Of a DNA stretch of 58,082 bases, positions 25,234 to 34,353 are shown piece after piece. The notes below the pieces were generated by a model, which saw only the letters and a program-made list of their open reading frames with translations, had not been told where the DNA came from and did not search any database. Position 1 is the first letter of the stretch. The number at the start of each line of letters is the position of its first letter. Source of the stretch: Stenotrophomonas acidaminiphila. GTDB taxonomy: Bacteria; Pseudomonadota; Gammaproteobacteria; Xanthomonadales; Xanthomonadaceae. The stretch spans positions 1 to 58,082 of the forward strand of contig NZ_LDJO01000031.1 in the NCBI RefSeq assembly GCF_001431595.1, given 5' to 3'. The translations under genes were made by a program, and so were the position numbers.

Positions 25234-26780
25234 TGCACCGGACCAAAGAAACTGCTTTCGACGACGCGCTTTTCGCCGCCACCCTCGCGCTCGACCACGA
25301 AGCGCAGCGCACGGCGGCCGCTGACCTCGCCGTCGGCCACCACGTTCAATGCCACCGGCAGCACCTGCTCGGGACCGGCCTGGACCTCGGTCTGGCCCTG
25401 CAGGCGCAGGCCGGCGTCGGCAGGCTCCAGGGTGATGCGGTAGCGCCGGGTTTCCTGGCTCTTGTTGATCAGCTTGAGCGTGTAGTCGTTGGCGATGCTG
25501 CCGTCGGCGGACTGCCGGTACAGGGCGTTGCGGTCGCGCAGCACTTCGGCGATGAGCTCGCTGCGATGGCCCACGCCCCACACCCAGGCACCGCACAGCC
25601 CCAGCAGGAGCAGGCCGTAGACGAAGATGCGCGGGCGCAGCACGCGGGTCGGCTTGCCGTCGATGGCGTTCTGCGTGGAGTAGCGGATCAGGCCATGCGG
25701 GTAGCCCACCTTGTCCATGACTTCATCGCAGGCGTCGATGCAGGCACCGCAGGCGATGCACTCGTACTGCAGGCCGTTGCGGATGTCGATGCCGGTCGGG
25801 CACACCTGCACGCAGATGGTGCAGTCGATGCAGTCGCCCAGTTCCTCGGGGGCGAACTTCGGCAACGGCGCGACGTCGGCCAGCTCGCCGTCCCAGGTGA
25901 TCGTGCCCTTGGCGTGCGCGGCCTGGGTGGCGGCGGACGGATGGCGCCCGGCGCGGAATACGTAGTCATAGGCGACCGACGGGATCAGCAGGCCGCGCGC
26001 GCGCTCCAGCACGCTGGTCAGGCCGCGCTTGCGCGGGCCGCGCGGTTCGCCGCGCATCGGGTCGTAGGCGATCAACAGCGTGTTGCGGTCGAACATCGCG
26101 CTCTGGAAGCGCGCATACGGGCACATGTACTTGCATACCTGCTCGCGCAGGACGCCGGCGTTGCCCCAGGTGGCCAGCGCGTAGAACAGCACCCAGAAGG
26201 TCTCCCAGCCGCCCCACTCGAACGGCAGCAGGCGCGCGCCCAGGTCCTTGATCGGGGTGAAGAAGCCGACGAAGGTGAACCCGGTCCACAGCGCGAACAG
26301 CAGCCACAGCAGGTGCTTGCTGCCCTTGCGCAGCACCTTCTCGCGGTTCCACGGGCCGGCATCGAGCTTCATGCGCCGCGGGCGGTCGCCCTCGGTCCAG
26401 CGCTCCATCCACAGGAAGGTCTCGGTCCACACCGTCTGCGGGCAGGCGTAGCCGCACCACAGGCGTCCGGACAGCGCGGTCGAGAAGAACAGCGTCATCG
26501 CCGCGATGATCAGCAGCAGCGCCAGGAACAGGAAGTCCTGGGGCCAGAACACCAGCCCGAAGATGTAGAACTTGCGTGCCGGCAGGTCGAACAGCACGGC
26601 CTGGCGGCCGTCCCACGACAGCCATGGGAACAGGTAGTACATGCCCAGCAGCCACACCACCGCGGCCACCCGCAGGCGGTTGAAGCGTCCCGAGACGTCG
26701 CGCGGATAGACCTTGCGCTCGCTGACGTAGAACGAATTGCCCTGTTCGTCCACGACATCCAGCGGAATGCGCTTGCTCAT
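25230..26780 (-). CDS. ccoG: cbb3 oxidase accessory ferredoxin-like protein CcoG (RdxA/FixG)
   Basis: A 516-residue membrane iron-sulfur protein, reported in the family to reduce copper for delivery to the oxidase. The N-terminal half holds several transmembrane helices and the CPQTVW motif. Two 4Fe-4S clusters are bound by CIDCTICVQVCPTG (near 320) and CIACGACIDACDEVM (near 350). The C-terminal part has an Ig-like domain. It begins the second half of the cluster, 147 bases after the small membrane gene, and its ATG is clear. Confidence 0.95.
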   Translation of the reverse strand: MSKRIPLDVVDEQGNSFYVSERKVYPRDVSGRFNRLRVAAVVWLLGMYYLFPWLSWDGRQAVLFDLPARKFYIFGLVFWPQDFLFLALLLIIAAMTLFFSTALSGRLWCGYACPQTVWTETFLWMERWTEGDRPRRMKLDAGPWNREKVLRKGSKHLLWLLFALWTGFTFVGFFTPIKDLGARLLPFEWGGWETFWVLFYALATWGNAGVLREQVCKYMCPYARFQSAMFDRNTLLIAYDPMRGEPRGPRKRGLTSVLERARGLLIPSVAYDYVFRAGRHPSAATQAAHAKGTITWDGELADVAPLPKFAPEELGDCIDCTICVQVCPTGIDIRNGLQYECIACGACIDACDEVMDKVGYPHGLIRYSTQNAIDGKPTRVLRPRIFVYGLLLLGLCGAWVWGVGHRSELIAEVLRDRNALYRQSADGSIANDYTLKLINKSQETRRYRITLEPADAGLRLQGQTEVQAGPEQVLPVALNVVADGEVSGRRALRFVVEREGGGEKRVVESSFFGPVQ

Positions 26781-26927
26781 GGCAGGCGTCCGGTGGCGGG
26801 CGGCGAGGGCGGAAGCGGGAACGGGCGGTTGACGGTCATGGCGTATGCGGGGCGTGTTGCTGCGCGGGAGCGGTCAGTATCGGTTTGAAACGAATGCAAG
26901 GAAGCGACGGATTGTCGCAGCCGCCGC

Positions 26928-27227
26928 TCAGCGGTCCGGCGGCAGGGCGCGGTTGAAGCGGCTGGCGGGCCGCAGCAGGATCCAGGTGAACAGGCTGGAC
27001 GAGGCGGTGGCCAGCCAGAACATGGCGAAGCCCAGCGTATAGCCGAGCTCGCGTGAAATCTGCAGGTCCGGGAAGGTCATGTCGCGCAGCGTCAGCGGGT
27101 CGACGAAGGCGAAGAACACCATCGTCGCCACGCCGGCGGCGAAAAAGCTGGGCCAGGCGATGGCCCCCACGCGCTGGGCAAGCGGACGTGGGGGGTGGTC
27201 GAAGCGTGGCTCGCTGAAGTCGGTCAC
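26928..27227 (-). CDS. Small two-helix membrane protein within the cco operon
   Basis: A 99-residue protein with two hydrophobic segments (about 26-45 and 62-86) and a charged, Pro-rich N terminus (PRFDHPPRPLAQRVG). Its GTG start overlaps the ccoP stop (GTGA), so it is translated with ccoP, yet it belongs to no Cco family I know. Its position between ccoP and ccoG suggests an assembly or accessory subunit. Competing longer frames on this strand are out of register and lack a ribosome binding site. Confidence 0.78.
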   Translation of the reverse strand: MTDFSEPRFDHPPRPLAQRVGAIAWPSFFAAGVATMVFFAFVDPLTLRDMTFPDLQISRELGYTLGFAMFWLATASSSLFTWILLRPASRFNRALPPDR

Positions 27228-28165
27228 TTTGCGCTCGTGCTGGCCTTGGTGTCAGCCTGATTATGCGACAACGACCAGACATAGGCAGCGACCAGGCGGA
27301 CGCGGGTCTCGCCGAGCAGTTCGCGGTGCGCCGGCATGCTGCCGTGGCGGCCTTCGGTGATCGTCTTGTACAGGCTTTCACGGCTGTTGCCGTAGAGCCA
27401 GTAGTTGTCGGTCAGGTCCGGCGCGCCGATGTCCTGGTTGCCCTTGCCGTCGACCCCATGGCAGGCCACGCAGACGCCCTCGTAGAGCTTCTTGCCGCGG
27501 GCGGCCATGTAGTTGTTCTGCAGGGTTTCCGGGGCCGACAGGGTGCGCACGTAGGCGATGGTGTAGTCGATCGCCTCCGGGCCGCCCATGCCGGTGAGCA
27601 CGGTACCCCACTCGGGCATGATGCCTTCGCGGCCGTCCAGCACCGTTTCCAGGACGCGCTCGGGCGAGCCGCCCCAGTGCCAGATGTCGTCGGTCAGGTT
27701 CGGGTAGCCGATGGCACCCTGGCCCGAGGAGCCGTGGCAGGTGGCGCAGGTGTTGCCGAAGATCGAGCGGCCCAGCGCCAGTGCCTTGGGATCCTTGGCC
27801 AGCTGGTCGATCGCCTTGCCGGCATACGGCTTGAAGGTCTGCTCGAGCTTGGCGTCCTCGACGGCCTTCTCCTTGGCGTGCTCGCCCTTGGAGGTCCAGC
27901 CGCTGTAGCCGGGGATGTTGCCCAGCCCGCCATACCAGAACAGGTAACCGATGCTGAAGAAGATGGTCAGGTAGAACAGGTTGATCCACCAGCGCGGCAA
28001 CGGCTTGTTGTACTCGGTGATGTCACCGTCCCAGGTATGCAGCGTGTCCTCGGGCTTCGGGTCGCCCGGACGGCGGCGCGCGGTCCACCACAGCAGCCAC
28101 ACGCAGCCCAGGATGTTCAGCGCAACCAGGGCGATGACGTACCACGTCCATCCCATGCTCATCAT
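27224..28165 (-). CDS. ccoP: cbb3 cytochrome c oxidase subunit III CcoP
   Basis: A 313-residue dihaem c-type subunit that passes electrons to CcoN/CcoO. Two transmembrane segments lie at about 6-27 and 60-79, then two cytochrome c domains with CATCH near residue 142 and CVACH near 234, and axial methionines in GIMPEWG and GSMPAHR. The ATG overlaps the ccoQ stop (ATGA). The second methionine is an alternative start. Confidence 0.96.
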   Translation of the reverse strand: MMSMGWTWYVIALVALNILGCVWLLWWTARRRPGDPKPEDTLHTWDGDITEYNKPLPRWWINLFYLTIFFSIGYLFWYGGLGNIPGYSGWTSKGEHAKEKAVEDAKLEQTFKPYAGKAIDQLAKDPKALALGRSIFGNTCATCHGSSGQGAIGYPNLTDDIWHWGGSPERVLETVLDGREGIMPEWGTVLTGMGGPEAIDYTIAYVRTLSAPETLQNNYMAARGKKLYEGVCVACHGVDGKGNQDIGAPDLTDNYWLYGNSRESLYKTITEGRHGSMPAHRELLGETRVRLVAAYVWSLSHNQADTKASTSAK

Positions 28166-28320
28166 CCGCGCTCTCCCCCGTTGCCGTATTGCACGTTGTC
28201 ATCTTCCAGCGGCAGGCGTGCCGCATCCTCGAACTCACGCTTGCGCTTCGGGCTCCAGGCCCAGATCCAGCCGCCGACGAACAGCACCAGCAGCAGCGCG
28301 GTCACGATGCCGGAGATCAT
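28162..28320 (-). CDS. ccoQ: cbb3 oxidase small subunit CcoQ (subunit IV)
   Basis: A 52-residue single-span protein: hydrophobic 3-22 ([20 protein letters not shown]), then a basic patch ([18 protein letters not shown]), the standard CcoQ pattern. Helps stabilise CcoP with the core. Both ends overlap neighbours by four bases (ATGA). Confidence 0.93.
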   Translation of the reverse strand: MISGIVTALLLVLFVGGWIWAWSPKRKREFEDAARLPLEDDNVQYGNGGERG

Positions 28321-28946
28321 TGCTGGCCTCCCCGCGGCGCGTGCCGGCCCAGTCCCTGCAGGTAGGCGACGACCGCGTCCAGCTCGGTCTTGCCCTTGAC
28401 GTCCTCTGCGGCGCTGGCGATCTGCTCGTCGCTGTAGGGGTCGCCCAGGGCCTTGAGCGCGCTCATGTGCCGGGCCACGGTGGCGCCGTCGACCTGGTTC
28501 TTCTCCAGCCATGGGAAGCTGGGCATGTTCGACTCGGGCACCACGTCGCGCGGATTGATCAGGTGCACGCGGTGCCAGGCATCGGAATAACGGCCGCCGA
28601 CACGCGCCAGGTCCGGACCGGTGCGCTTGCTACCCCACTGGAAGGGACGGTCGTAGACCGATTCGCCCGCCAGCGAGTAGTGGCCGTAGCGCTCGGTCTC
28701 GAAGCGCAGGGTGCGCACCATCTGCGAATGGCAGTTGTAGCAGCCTTCGCGGACGTAGACGTCACGGCCGGCCAGTTCCAGCGCCGGGTAGGGCTCGACG
28801 CCCTCCAGTGGCTTGATCGCCTCGGCCTGGAACATCAGCGGCACGATCTCGGCCAGGCCGCCGAACGACACGGCGACCGCGATCAGCACCGCCATCAGGC
28901 CGACGTTCTTCTCGACTTTCTCGTGGGGATTCTTGTTCTCGCTCAT
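28317..28946 (-). CDS. ccoO: cbb3 cytochrome c oxidase subunit II CcoO
   Basis: A 209-residue membrane-anchored monohaem cytochrome c. One transmembrane segment lies at about 15-36. The haem-binding Cys69-x-x-Cys72-His73 is in [13 protein letters not shown], with the axial Met in [10 protein letters not shown]. It is 15 bases after ccoN in the same operon. Family length is about 200-240 residues, so it is complete. Confidence 0.96.
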   Translation of the reverse strand: MSENKNPHEKVEKNVGLMAVLIAVAVSFGGLAEIVPLMFQAEAIKPLEGVEPYPALELAGRDVYVREGCYNCHSQMVRTLRFETERYGHYSLAGESVYDRPFQWGSKRTGPDLARVGGRYSDAWHRVHLINPRDVVPESNMPSFPWLEKNQVDGATVARHMSALKALGDPYSDEQIASAAEDVKGKTELDAVVAYLQGLGRHAPRGGQQ

Positions 28947-28961
28947 GGGGTTCCTTCCTCC

Positions 28962-30401
28962 TCAGGCACGCACTTCGGAGGCGTCGACGGGCAGCAGCGG
29001 CTGCGGTTCGATCGCGGGGGCGGTACGCCAGGTACGCCAGACGTTCCAGGCCATCAGGCACATGCCGCTCAGCACGACCAGGCCGCCGCCGAGGCGGATC
29101 AGGTAGTACGGATAGGTGAACTTCAGCGATTCGACGAAGGTGTAGGTCAAGGTGCCGTCGTCGTTGGTCGCGCGCCACATCAGGCCCTGCATCACGCCGG
29201 CGATCCACATCGAGGCGATGTAGAGCACCACGCCGATGGTGTGCAGCCAGAAGTGCGTGTCGATGGCCTTGACCGAATACATCTGCTCGCGGCCCAGCAG
29301 CTTGGGCATCAGCGCGTAGATCGAGCCGATCGAGATCATCGCCACCCAGCCCAGCGCGCCGGCGTGGACGTGGCCCACGGTCCAGTCGGTGTAGTGGGAG
29401 AGCGAATTGACCGTCTTGATCGACATCATCGGGCCTTCGAAGGTCGCGATCATGTAGAACGACACCGCCACGATCAGGAACTTCAGGATCGGGTCGGTGC
29501 GCAGCTTGTGCCACACGCCGGACAGGGTCAGCACGCCGTTGATCGCGCCACCCCACGACGGGGCCAGCAGGATCAGCGAGAACACCATGCCCAGGGACTG
29601 CGCCCAGTCGGGCAGGGCGGTGTACTGCAGGTGGTGCGGGCCGGCCCACATGTAGACCGCGATCAGCGCCCAGAAGTGCACGATCGACAGCCGGTAGGAG
29701 TACACCGGGCGGCCGGCCTGCTTGGGCACGAAGTAGTACATCATTCCCAGGAAGCCGGCGGTCAGGAAGAAGCCCACCGCGTTATGGCCGTACCACCACT
29801 GCACCATCGCATCCACCGCGCCGCTGTAGACCGAGTAGGACTTGGTCGGGCCGGCCGGGATGGAGATGTTGTTGACGATGTGCAGCAGCGCGATGGCGAT
29901 GATGAAGCTGGCGTAGAACCAGTTCGCCACGTAGATGTGCTTGACCCGGCGCTTGGCGATGGTGCCGATGAACAGCACCGCGTAAGCCACCCACACCGCG
30001 GCGATCAGGATGTCGATCGGCCATTCCAGCTCGGCGTATTCCTTGCCCTGGGTGTAACCCAGCGGCAGGGTGATGGCCGCGGCCACGATCACCAGCTGCC
30101 AGCCCCAGAACACGAAGGCCGCCAGCTTGTCCGATATCAGCCGGACGTGGCAGGTGCGCTGCACCACGTGCAGGCTGGTCGCTATCAGTGCACAGCCACC
30201 GAAGGCGAAGATCACCGCATTGGTATGCAGTGGTCGCAGCCGCCCGTAGCTGAGCCACGGTATGCCTTCGCCGAGCGTCGGCCAGTAAAGCTGGGCGGCG
30301 ATGATCACGCCTACCAGCATGCCCACGATGCCCCAGACCACGGTCATCACCGCGAACTGGCGCACCACCTTGTCGTTATACGTCCCCTGCACGCTTTGCA
30401 T
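28962..30401 (-). CDS. ccoN: cbb3 cytochrome c oxidase subunit I CcoN
   Basis: Catalytic subunit of the high-affinity terminal oxidase, reducing oxygen at a haem b3-CuB centre and pumping protons. A 479-residue, 12-helix protein. Conserved histidines are seen in [14 protein letters not shown] (low-spin haem, about His59), [11 protein letters not shown] (CuB), [10 protein letters not shown] (CuB pair) and HVHAGALGW (haem ligands). Start is the ATG of [11 protein letters not shown] perfect FNR/Anr-type box 60 bases upstream points to induction at low oxygen. First gene of the ccoNOQP operon. Confidence 0.97.
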   Translation of the reverse strand: MQSVQGTYNDKVVRQFAVMTVVWGIVGMLVGVIIAAQLYWPTLGEGIPWLSYGRLRPLHTNAVIFAFGGCALIATSLHVVQRTCHVRLISDKLAAFVFWGWQLVIVAAAITLPLGYTQGKEYAELEWPIDILIAAVWVAYAVLFIGTIAKRRVKHIYVANWFYASFIIAIALLHIVNNISIPAGPTKSYSVYSGAVDAMVQWWYGHNAVGFFLTAGFLGMMYYFVPKQAGRPVYSYRLSIVHFWALIAVYMWAGPHHLQYTALPDWAQSLGMVFSLILLAPSWGGAINGVLTLSGVWHKLRTDPILKFLIVAVSFYMIATFEGPMMSIKTVNSLSHYTDWTVGHVHAGALGWVAMISIGSIYALMPKLLGREQMYSVKAIDTHFWLHTIGVVLYIASMWIAGVMQGLMWRATNDDGTLTYTFVESLKFTYPYYLIRLGGGLVVLSGMCLMAWNVWRTWRTAPAIEPQPLLPVDASEVRA

Positions 30402-30460
30402 GCGGCCTGATCCTCGGTCTGAACGGGGAAAATCATCCCCCGTGTGGAGCACTCCGGGCA

Positions 30461-30474
30461 TTGACTTGAATCAA
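30461..30474. promoter_or_regulatory. FNR/Anr box upstream of ccoN
   Basis: TTGACTTGAATCAA is an exact match to the FNR-family consensus TTGAC-N4-ATCAA. A -10-like GATGAT on the minus strand (30437-30432) would place the box centre near -42, the class II activation position. The remainder of 30402-30596 holds no gene. Confidence 0.85.
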
Positions 30475-30596
30475 TGCGTGTCCCGGGCGGTTTGCAGCCA
30501 TCCAGGGGGTGTGTTCCATGGATGCCATGCTGAACAGTATATGACGGAGGCCCGGGCGACAGGGTCGCCCGGGCCTCCGATGCATTGCGAGGTGAA

Positions 30597-31055
30597 TCAG
30601 CGGGTTACGATCAGCTTGCCCTTCATCATGGCCGAATGGCCCGGGAACGAGCAGTAGAAGCTGTAGTCGCCGCCGGCGGTCAGCTTGTTGCCCGGGAAGC
30701 GGACCTGGGTCTTCTGCCCGCCACCGATCAGTGTGGTGTGGGCGATCACCCGCGCATCCTTGGGCTGCACGTAGTTGTTGGCGACGCCGGCACGGATCGC
30801 GTCACGGTTGACGCCGGCCATGTCGGCGGTGGTGGAGACCACCACGTTGTGGCCCATGGCGGTGGCCGGAAGCTTGCCGGTGTGGGTCAGCTCGATGGTG
30901 ACGGTGGCGCAGCTGGCCGAAACGGTGGCTTCCTTGAGATCGAACTGCATCGCGTCGTTGCCCTTGAGCGAGACAGTGCAGTTGCCGGCAGCCTGGGCCG
31001 CGCCCGCGGCGCCGACGAGGGCCAGGGCGAGGAGAAGACGGCGCGAGGTTTTCAT
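30597..31055 (-). CDS. azu: Azurin (periplasmic blue copper protein)
   Basis: A 152-residue precursor. The signal peptide spans about 1-23 (MKTSRRLLLALALVGAAGAA and on). The mature protein has the azurin copper site: His69 in AMGHNVV, and Cys135, His140 and Met144 in YCSFPGHSAMMKG. The Cys26-Cys49 pair would make the usual disulfide. Electron carrier between respiratory complexes, here next to the cbb3 oxidase it could serve. AGGAG precedes the ATG. An FNR-type box lies upstream at 31172-31185. Confidence 0.97.
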   Translation of the reverse strand: MKTSRRLLLALALVGAAGAAQAAGNCTVSLKGNDAMQFDLKEATVSASCATVTIELTHTGKLPATAMGHNVVVSTTADMAGVNRDAIRAGVANNYVQPKDARVIAHTTLIGGGQKTQVRFPGNKLTAGGDYSFYCSFPGHSAMMKGKLIVTR

Positions 31056-31171
31056 GGGTGTTGCTCCTGTGGGATAGGGAATGGACGCGGCGCGGGGCCT
31101 GGTCGTCACGGCCTGGCGCGACACTGCGCCAGACGACGCGCATAGAGTCGTTCCAGGCGGGCTTCATCGCC

Positions 31172-31185
31172 TTGATCTGGGTCAA
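31172..31185. promoter_or_regulatory. FNR/Anr box upstream of azurin
   Basis: TTGATCTGGGTCAA has both FNR half-sites (TTGAT and GTCAA) with the correct 4-base spacer. It is centred 123 bases before the azurin ATG, so a long leader is implied. The gap 31056-31356 (301 bases) otherwise shows no gene; the far side is the 3' end of the FadJ-type gene. Confidence 0.7.
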
Positions 31186-31356
31186 TCAATCCAGCGCTGG
31201 CGCATGCCGGCACGCCATGCATTCATCCACCATCCACCGGTGAGTGCGCGGCCGCTGCCGCCGCCGTGGCGGCAGGGTCGATGGGTGCGTGCGCCAGGGA
31301 ACTCCCGGGGCTGCCACGCCGCCCCGGGGAGCCTGCCTGCGTGCCGGACCGGCCGC

Positions 31357-33432
31357 TCAGGCAATGGGTGCGCGAAGGACCGGCATGTCCCAGCCCGGAC
31401 GCGGCGCGAAACGGTCGCCGTGGCGTGCCTGCAGGGTCCGGAGTTTTTCCACCAGGGCATCGGCGCCGGTGGCGCGGACGTGCTGGATCGGGCCGCCGCG
31501 GAACGGCGCGAAGCCGGTACCGAAGATCACCCCGGCATCGAGCAGGTCGGCATCGGCCACCACGCCATCGTGCAGGCAGGCCACCGCCTCGTTGAGCAGC
31601 GGCAGGATCAGGCGGTCCTCCAGGTCCGACGGCGCCTGGTACTCCCTGGCCACTTCCGGCTTCACCGCGCGGCCGTTCTCCCACTTGTAGATGCCCTGGC
31701 CATCCTTCTTGCCGCGCTTGCCCGGCTCCACGGCGGCCAGCGCGGCCGGGATCTGCAGGCCCAGGAACGGCGCCAGCTCCCTGCCGACGCTGGCGGCCAC
31801 GTCCAGGCCGACGGTGTCGAGCAGTTCGATCGGGCCCATCGGCATGCCGAACTTCACCGCGGCGCGGTCGATCACCGGGCCGGGGATGCCTTCGGCATAG
31901 GCGGTGGCCGCCTCCAGCATGTACGGGAACAGCACGCGGTTGACCAGGAACCCGGGGGTGCCGGCCACCGGCACCGGGAACTTGCCCAGCGCCTTGCAGA
32001 ATGCGGCCAGCCGCTGTTCGGTCTCCGGCGCCATGCGGTCGTGGTGGATGATCTCCACCAGCGGCATCTGCGCCACCGGGTTGAAGTAGTGCAGGCCGGC
32101 GAACCGGGCCGGCTGCGCGATGTGTTCGCGCAGCTCGTCCAGCGGGATCGAGGAGGTGTTGGTGGTCAGCAGCGCGTCGGCCTTCAGCCGCGGCTCCAGC
32201 GTCTGGTACAGCTCGCGCTTGGCTTCGGGGTTCTCGATGATCGCCTCGATCACCAGGTCGGCGCTGGCCACGCCGTCGCCGGCCAGGTCGGGCTTCAGCC
32301 GTGCCGCCACTTCCGGGCGCCTGGCCGGATCCTTCACCTTTTTCTCGAACAGGGCCTGGGCACGTGCCATGGCCGGGTCGATGAAGCGCTGTTCGCGGTC
32401 CTGCAGGGTCACGTCGAAGCCCTTGTAGGCCGCCCAGGCGGCGATGTCGCCGCCCATCACCCCGGCACCGACCACATGTACGTGGCGGATGTCCGACGCC
32501 TTGCCGCCCAGCGCCTTGAGCCGCTCGGTCAGGAAGAAGATGCGGATCAGGTTGCGCGCGGTCGGGCCGCCGGCCAGCTTGACCACCGCGCGGCGCTCGG
32601 CGTCCAGACGTGCCTGGATGCCGCTGCCGCCGCTGCGCTCCCAGGTCGAGATCAATGCGTATGGTGCCGGGTAATGTTCCTTCTTCGCCTTGCGCGCGAC
32701 CTGCTTGGCCATCTGCGGCGCCAGGATCCTGCGTGCGAGCCAGGTGTTGGTGGCCCAGGCGGTGGCGCGCTGCCTGAACGGCCGGGTCACGCCCGACTGC
32801 AGCAGCGATATCGCCGCGTCGACCAGGACCGCCGGTGCGGCGACCTTGTCGACCAGGCCGATGCCGCGTGCGGCCGAGGCCGACAGGGTGCGCCCGGTCA
32901 GCATCATGTCCATCGCCGCCGGGGCGCCGACCAGGCGCGGCAGGCGCGCGCTGCCGCCCCAGCCCGGGAAGATGCCCAGCTGGGTCTCGGGCAGGCCGAT
33001 GCGGGTGGACGGATCGCTGGACGCCACGCGGTAGCGGCAGGCCAGGGCCAGTTCGGTGCCGCCGCCCAGGCAGTGGCCGTGGATCGCGGCGACGGTGGGG
33101 CAGGGCAGCTCTGCCAGTTTCTGGTAGGTGGACTGGCCGCGGCGGATGGCGTCGTTGACGGTGCCGCGGCGGTCGAACTCCTGGAACTCCTTGAGGTCGG
33201 CGCCGGCGATGAAGCCGGCGGCCTTGGCCGAGCGGACCACCACCCCCTTGGGCGGGTCGATCGCCAGCCGTTCGACGATGTCGCCCAGCTCCAGCAGCAC
33301 GTCCTGTGACATCGCGTTGACCGGACTGTCGCGGCGGTCCAGGGCGAGCACGACGAAGCCGTCGTCGCGGATCTCGGCCTGCCAGTGAGTGAAGCGGAGC
33401 CCATCGAAACCTGAAAGCATGGGACGTTCCAT
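31357..33432 (-). CDS. Fatty acid oxidation complex alpha-type protein (FadJ/FadB-like)
   Basis: A 691-residue two-domain beta-oxidation enzyme. Residues 1-230 form an enoyl-CoA hydratase/crotonase domain (AGFIAGADLKEF and HGHCLGGGTELALACRYR, supplying the oxyanion hole and a catalytic Glu). Residues about 315-691 form a 3-hydroxyacyl-CoA dehydrogenase with the NAD motif VVGAGVMGGDIAAW near 323 and the catalytic His in FAGLHYFNPVAQMPLVE. No thiolase is adjacent, so the beta subunit must be elsewhere; the thiolase at 53180 is one candidate in the window. The ATG at 33432 or 33420 may be used. Confidence 0.9.
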   Translation of the reverse strand: MERPMLSGFDGLRFTHWQAEIRDDGFVVLALDRRDSPVNAMSQDVLLELGDIVERLAIDPPKGVVVRSAKAAGFIAGADLKEFQEFDRRGTVNDAIRRGQSTYQKLAELPCPTVAAIHGHCLGGGTELALACRYRVASSDPSTRIGLPETQLGIFPGWGGSARLPRLVGAPAAMDMMLTGRTLSASAARGIGLVDKVAAPAVLVDAAISLLQSGVTRPFRQRATAWATNTWLARRILAPQMAKQVARKAKKEHYPAPYALISTWERSGGSGIQARLDAERRAVVKLAGGPTARNLIRIFFLTERLKALGGKASDIRHVHVVGAGVMGGDIAAWAAYKGFDVTLQDREQRFIDPAMARAQALFEKKVKDPARRPEVAARLKPDLAGDGVASADLVIEAIIENPEAKRELYQTLEPRLKADALLTTNTSSIPLDELREHIAQPARFAGLHYFNPVAQMPLVEIIHHDRMAPETEQRLAAFCKALGKFPVPVAGTPGFLVNRVLFPYMLEAATAYAEGIPGPVIDRAAVKFGMPMGPIELLDTVGLDVAASVGRELAPFLGLQIPAALAAVEPGKRGKKDGQGIYKWENGRAVKPEVAREYQAPSDLEDRLILPLLNEAVACLHDGVVADADLLDAGVIFGTGFAPFRGGPIQHVRATGADALVEKLRTLQARHGDRFAPRPGWDMPVLRAPIA

Positions 33433-33665
33433 CCGGTTGTGTATGGAGAAGATCGCTATGATCCAGAGGTTGTTTCCCCGGCGTCAAATCCCAATGCTCT
33501 GGGAAGCAGGGGCGTTCGTGCCGGCCGGTCGTGGCCGACAGGCTATCCGAACGCAGGTTGCAGGGTGTGTACGTGCCCTTCGCGCGCCTGGCCGTGGCGC
33601 GGGGGCGGTGGCCGCAATGTAAACATGCTCTGAAGGACGGTGCGGCGCTCCGGGGACCGGACGCT

Positions 33666-33692
33666 GAACTTTTTCCGCCACAGGCGGTCTCA
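33666..33692 (+). promoter_or_regulatory. Candidate sigma-E autoregulatory promoter
   Basis: GAACTT at 33666-33671, 16 bases, then TCTCA at 33688-33692, close to the RpoE consensus (GAACTT-N16-TCTGA). It lies 41 bases before the rpoE ATG. The remaining leader 33433-33665 shows no gene. Confidence 0.6.
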
Positions 33693-33732
33693 TTGCCCGA
33701 CGTCGGTTGGGCTGACAGGAGTGCGGCCCTTT

Positions 33733-34353
33733 ATGGCCGAGGTTGAAACACCGCAGGAGCTGGATCTGGAGCTGGTCCGGCGCGTGCAGCGCGGCGAAAG
33801 CGCGGCGTTCGATGTCCTGGTGCGCAAGTACCAGCACCGCATCGTCGCGTTGATCGGGCGCTACATCGCCGACTGGAGTGAATGTCAGGACGTGGCCCAG
33901 GACACTTTTGTTCGCGCCTACCGCGCGATCGGGAATTTCCGTGGCGACGCCCAGTTCTATACCTGGTTGCATCGAATCGCAGTGAATACCGCCAAGAATT
34001 ACCTTGCCGCGCACAACCGGCGCCCGCCGACCGACGATATCGATATCGGCGATGCCGAGCAGTTCGACGCCGGTGCGCGCCTGCGCGACACCGACACGCC
34101 CGAACGCGAACTGATGCGGCAGGAACTGGAACAGACCGTGATGAAGGCGGTCGACGCGCTTCCCGAGGAGCTGCGTTCGGCCATCACGTTGCGAGAGGTG
34201 GAAGGCATGAGCTACGAGGAAATCGCACACAGGATGGGCTGCCCGATCGGCACCGTGCGTTCGCGGATATTCCGTGCCCGCGAGGCCATCGACGTGCAGT
34301 TGCGTCCGCTGCTGGATACCGCCAGCGCCACCCGTGAAAGGAGCCGCGCATGA
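33733..34353 (+). CDS. rpoE: RNA polymerase sigma factor RpoE (sigma-24)
   Basis: A 206-residue ECF sigma factor for the envelope stress response. Region 2 (about 20-90) contains FDVLVRKYQHRIVAL and the -10-binding CQDVAQDTFVRAYRAIGNF. Region 4 (about 140-195) contains LREVEGMSYEEIAHRMG, then PIGTVRSRIFRAREAI. Followed directly by rseA and degP, the canonical sigma-E/AlgU operon. Start at the ATG of MAEVETPQEL; longer frames are the promoter region. Confidence 0.96.
   Translation: MAEVETPQELDLELVRRVQRGESAAFDVLVRKYQHRIVALIGRYIADWSECQDVAQDTFVRAYRAIGNFRGDAQFYTWLHRIAVNTAKNYLAAHNRRPPTDDIDIGDAEQFDAGARLRDTDTPERELMRQELEQTVMKAVDALPEELRSAITLREVEGMSYEEIAHRMGCPIGTVRSRIFRAREAIDVQLRPLLDTASATRERSRA

Noticed and set aside
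26836..27381. 181-codon minus-strand frame across the ccoP/small membrane gene junction
   Set aside because: Out of frame with both coupled genes and Arg/Pro-rich; the GTG-started 99-residue protein fits far better.
27981..30410. An 809-codon plus-strand open frame opposite ccoN and ccoO
   Set aside because: Antisense to conserved oxidase genes. No family resemblance and no ribosome binding site.
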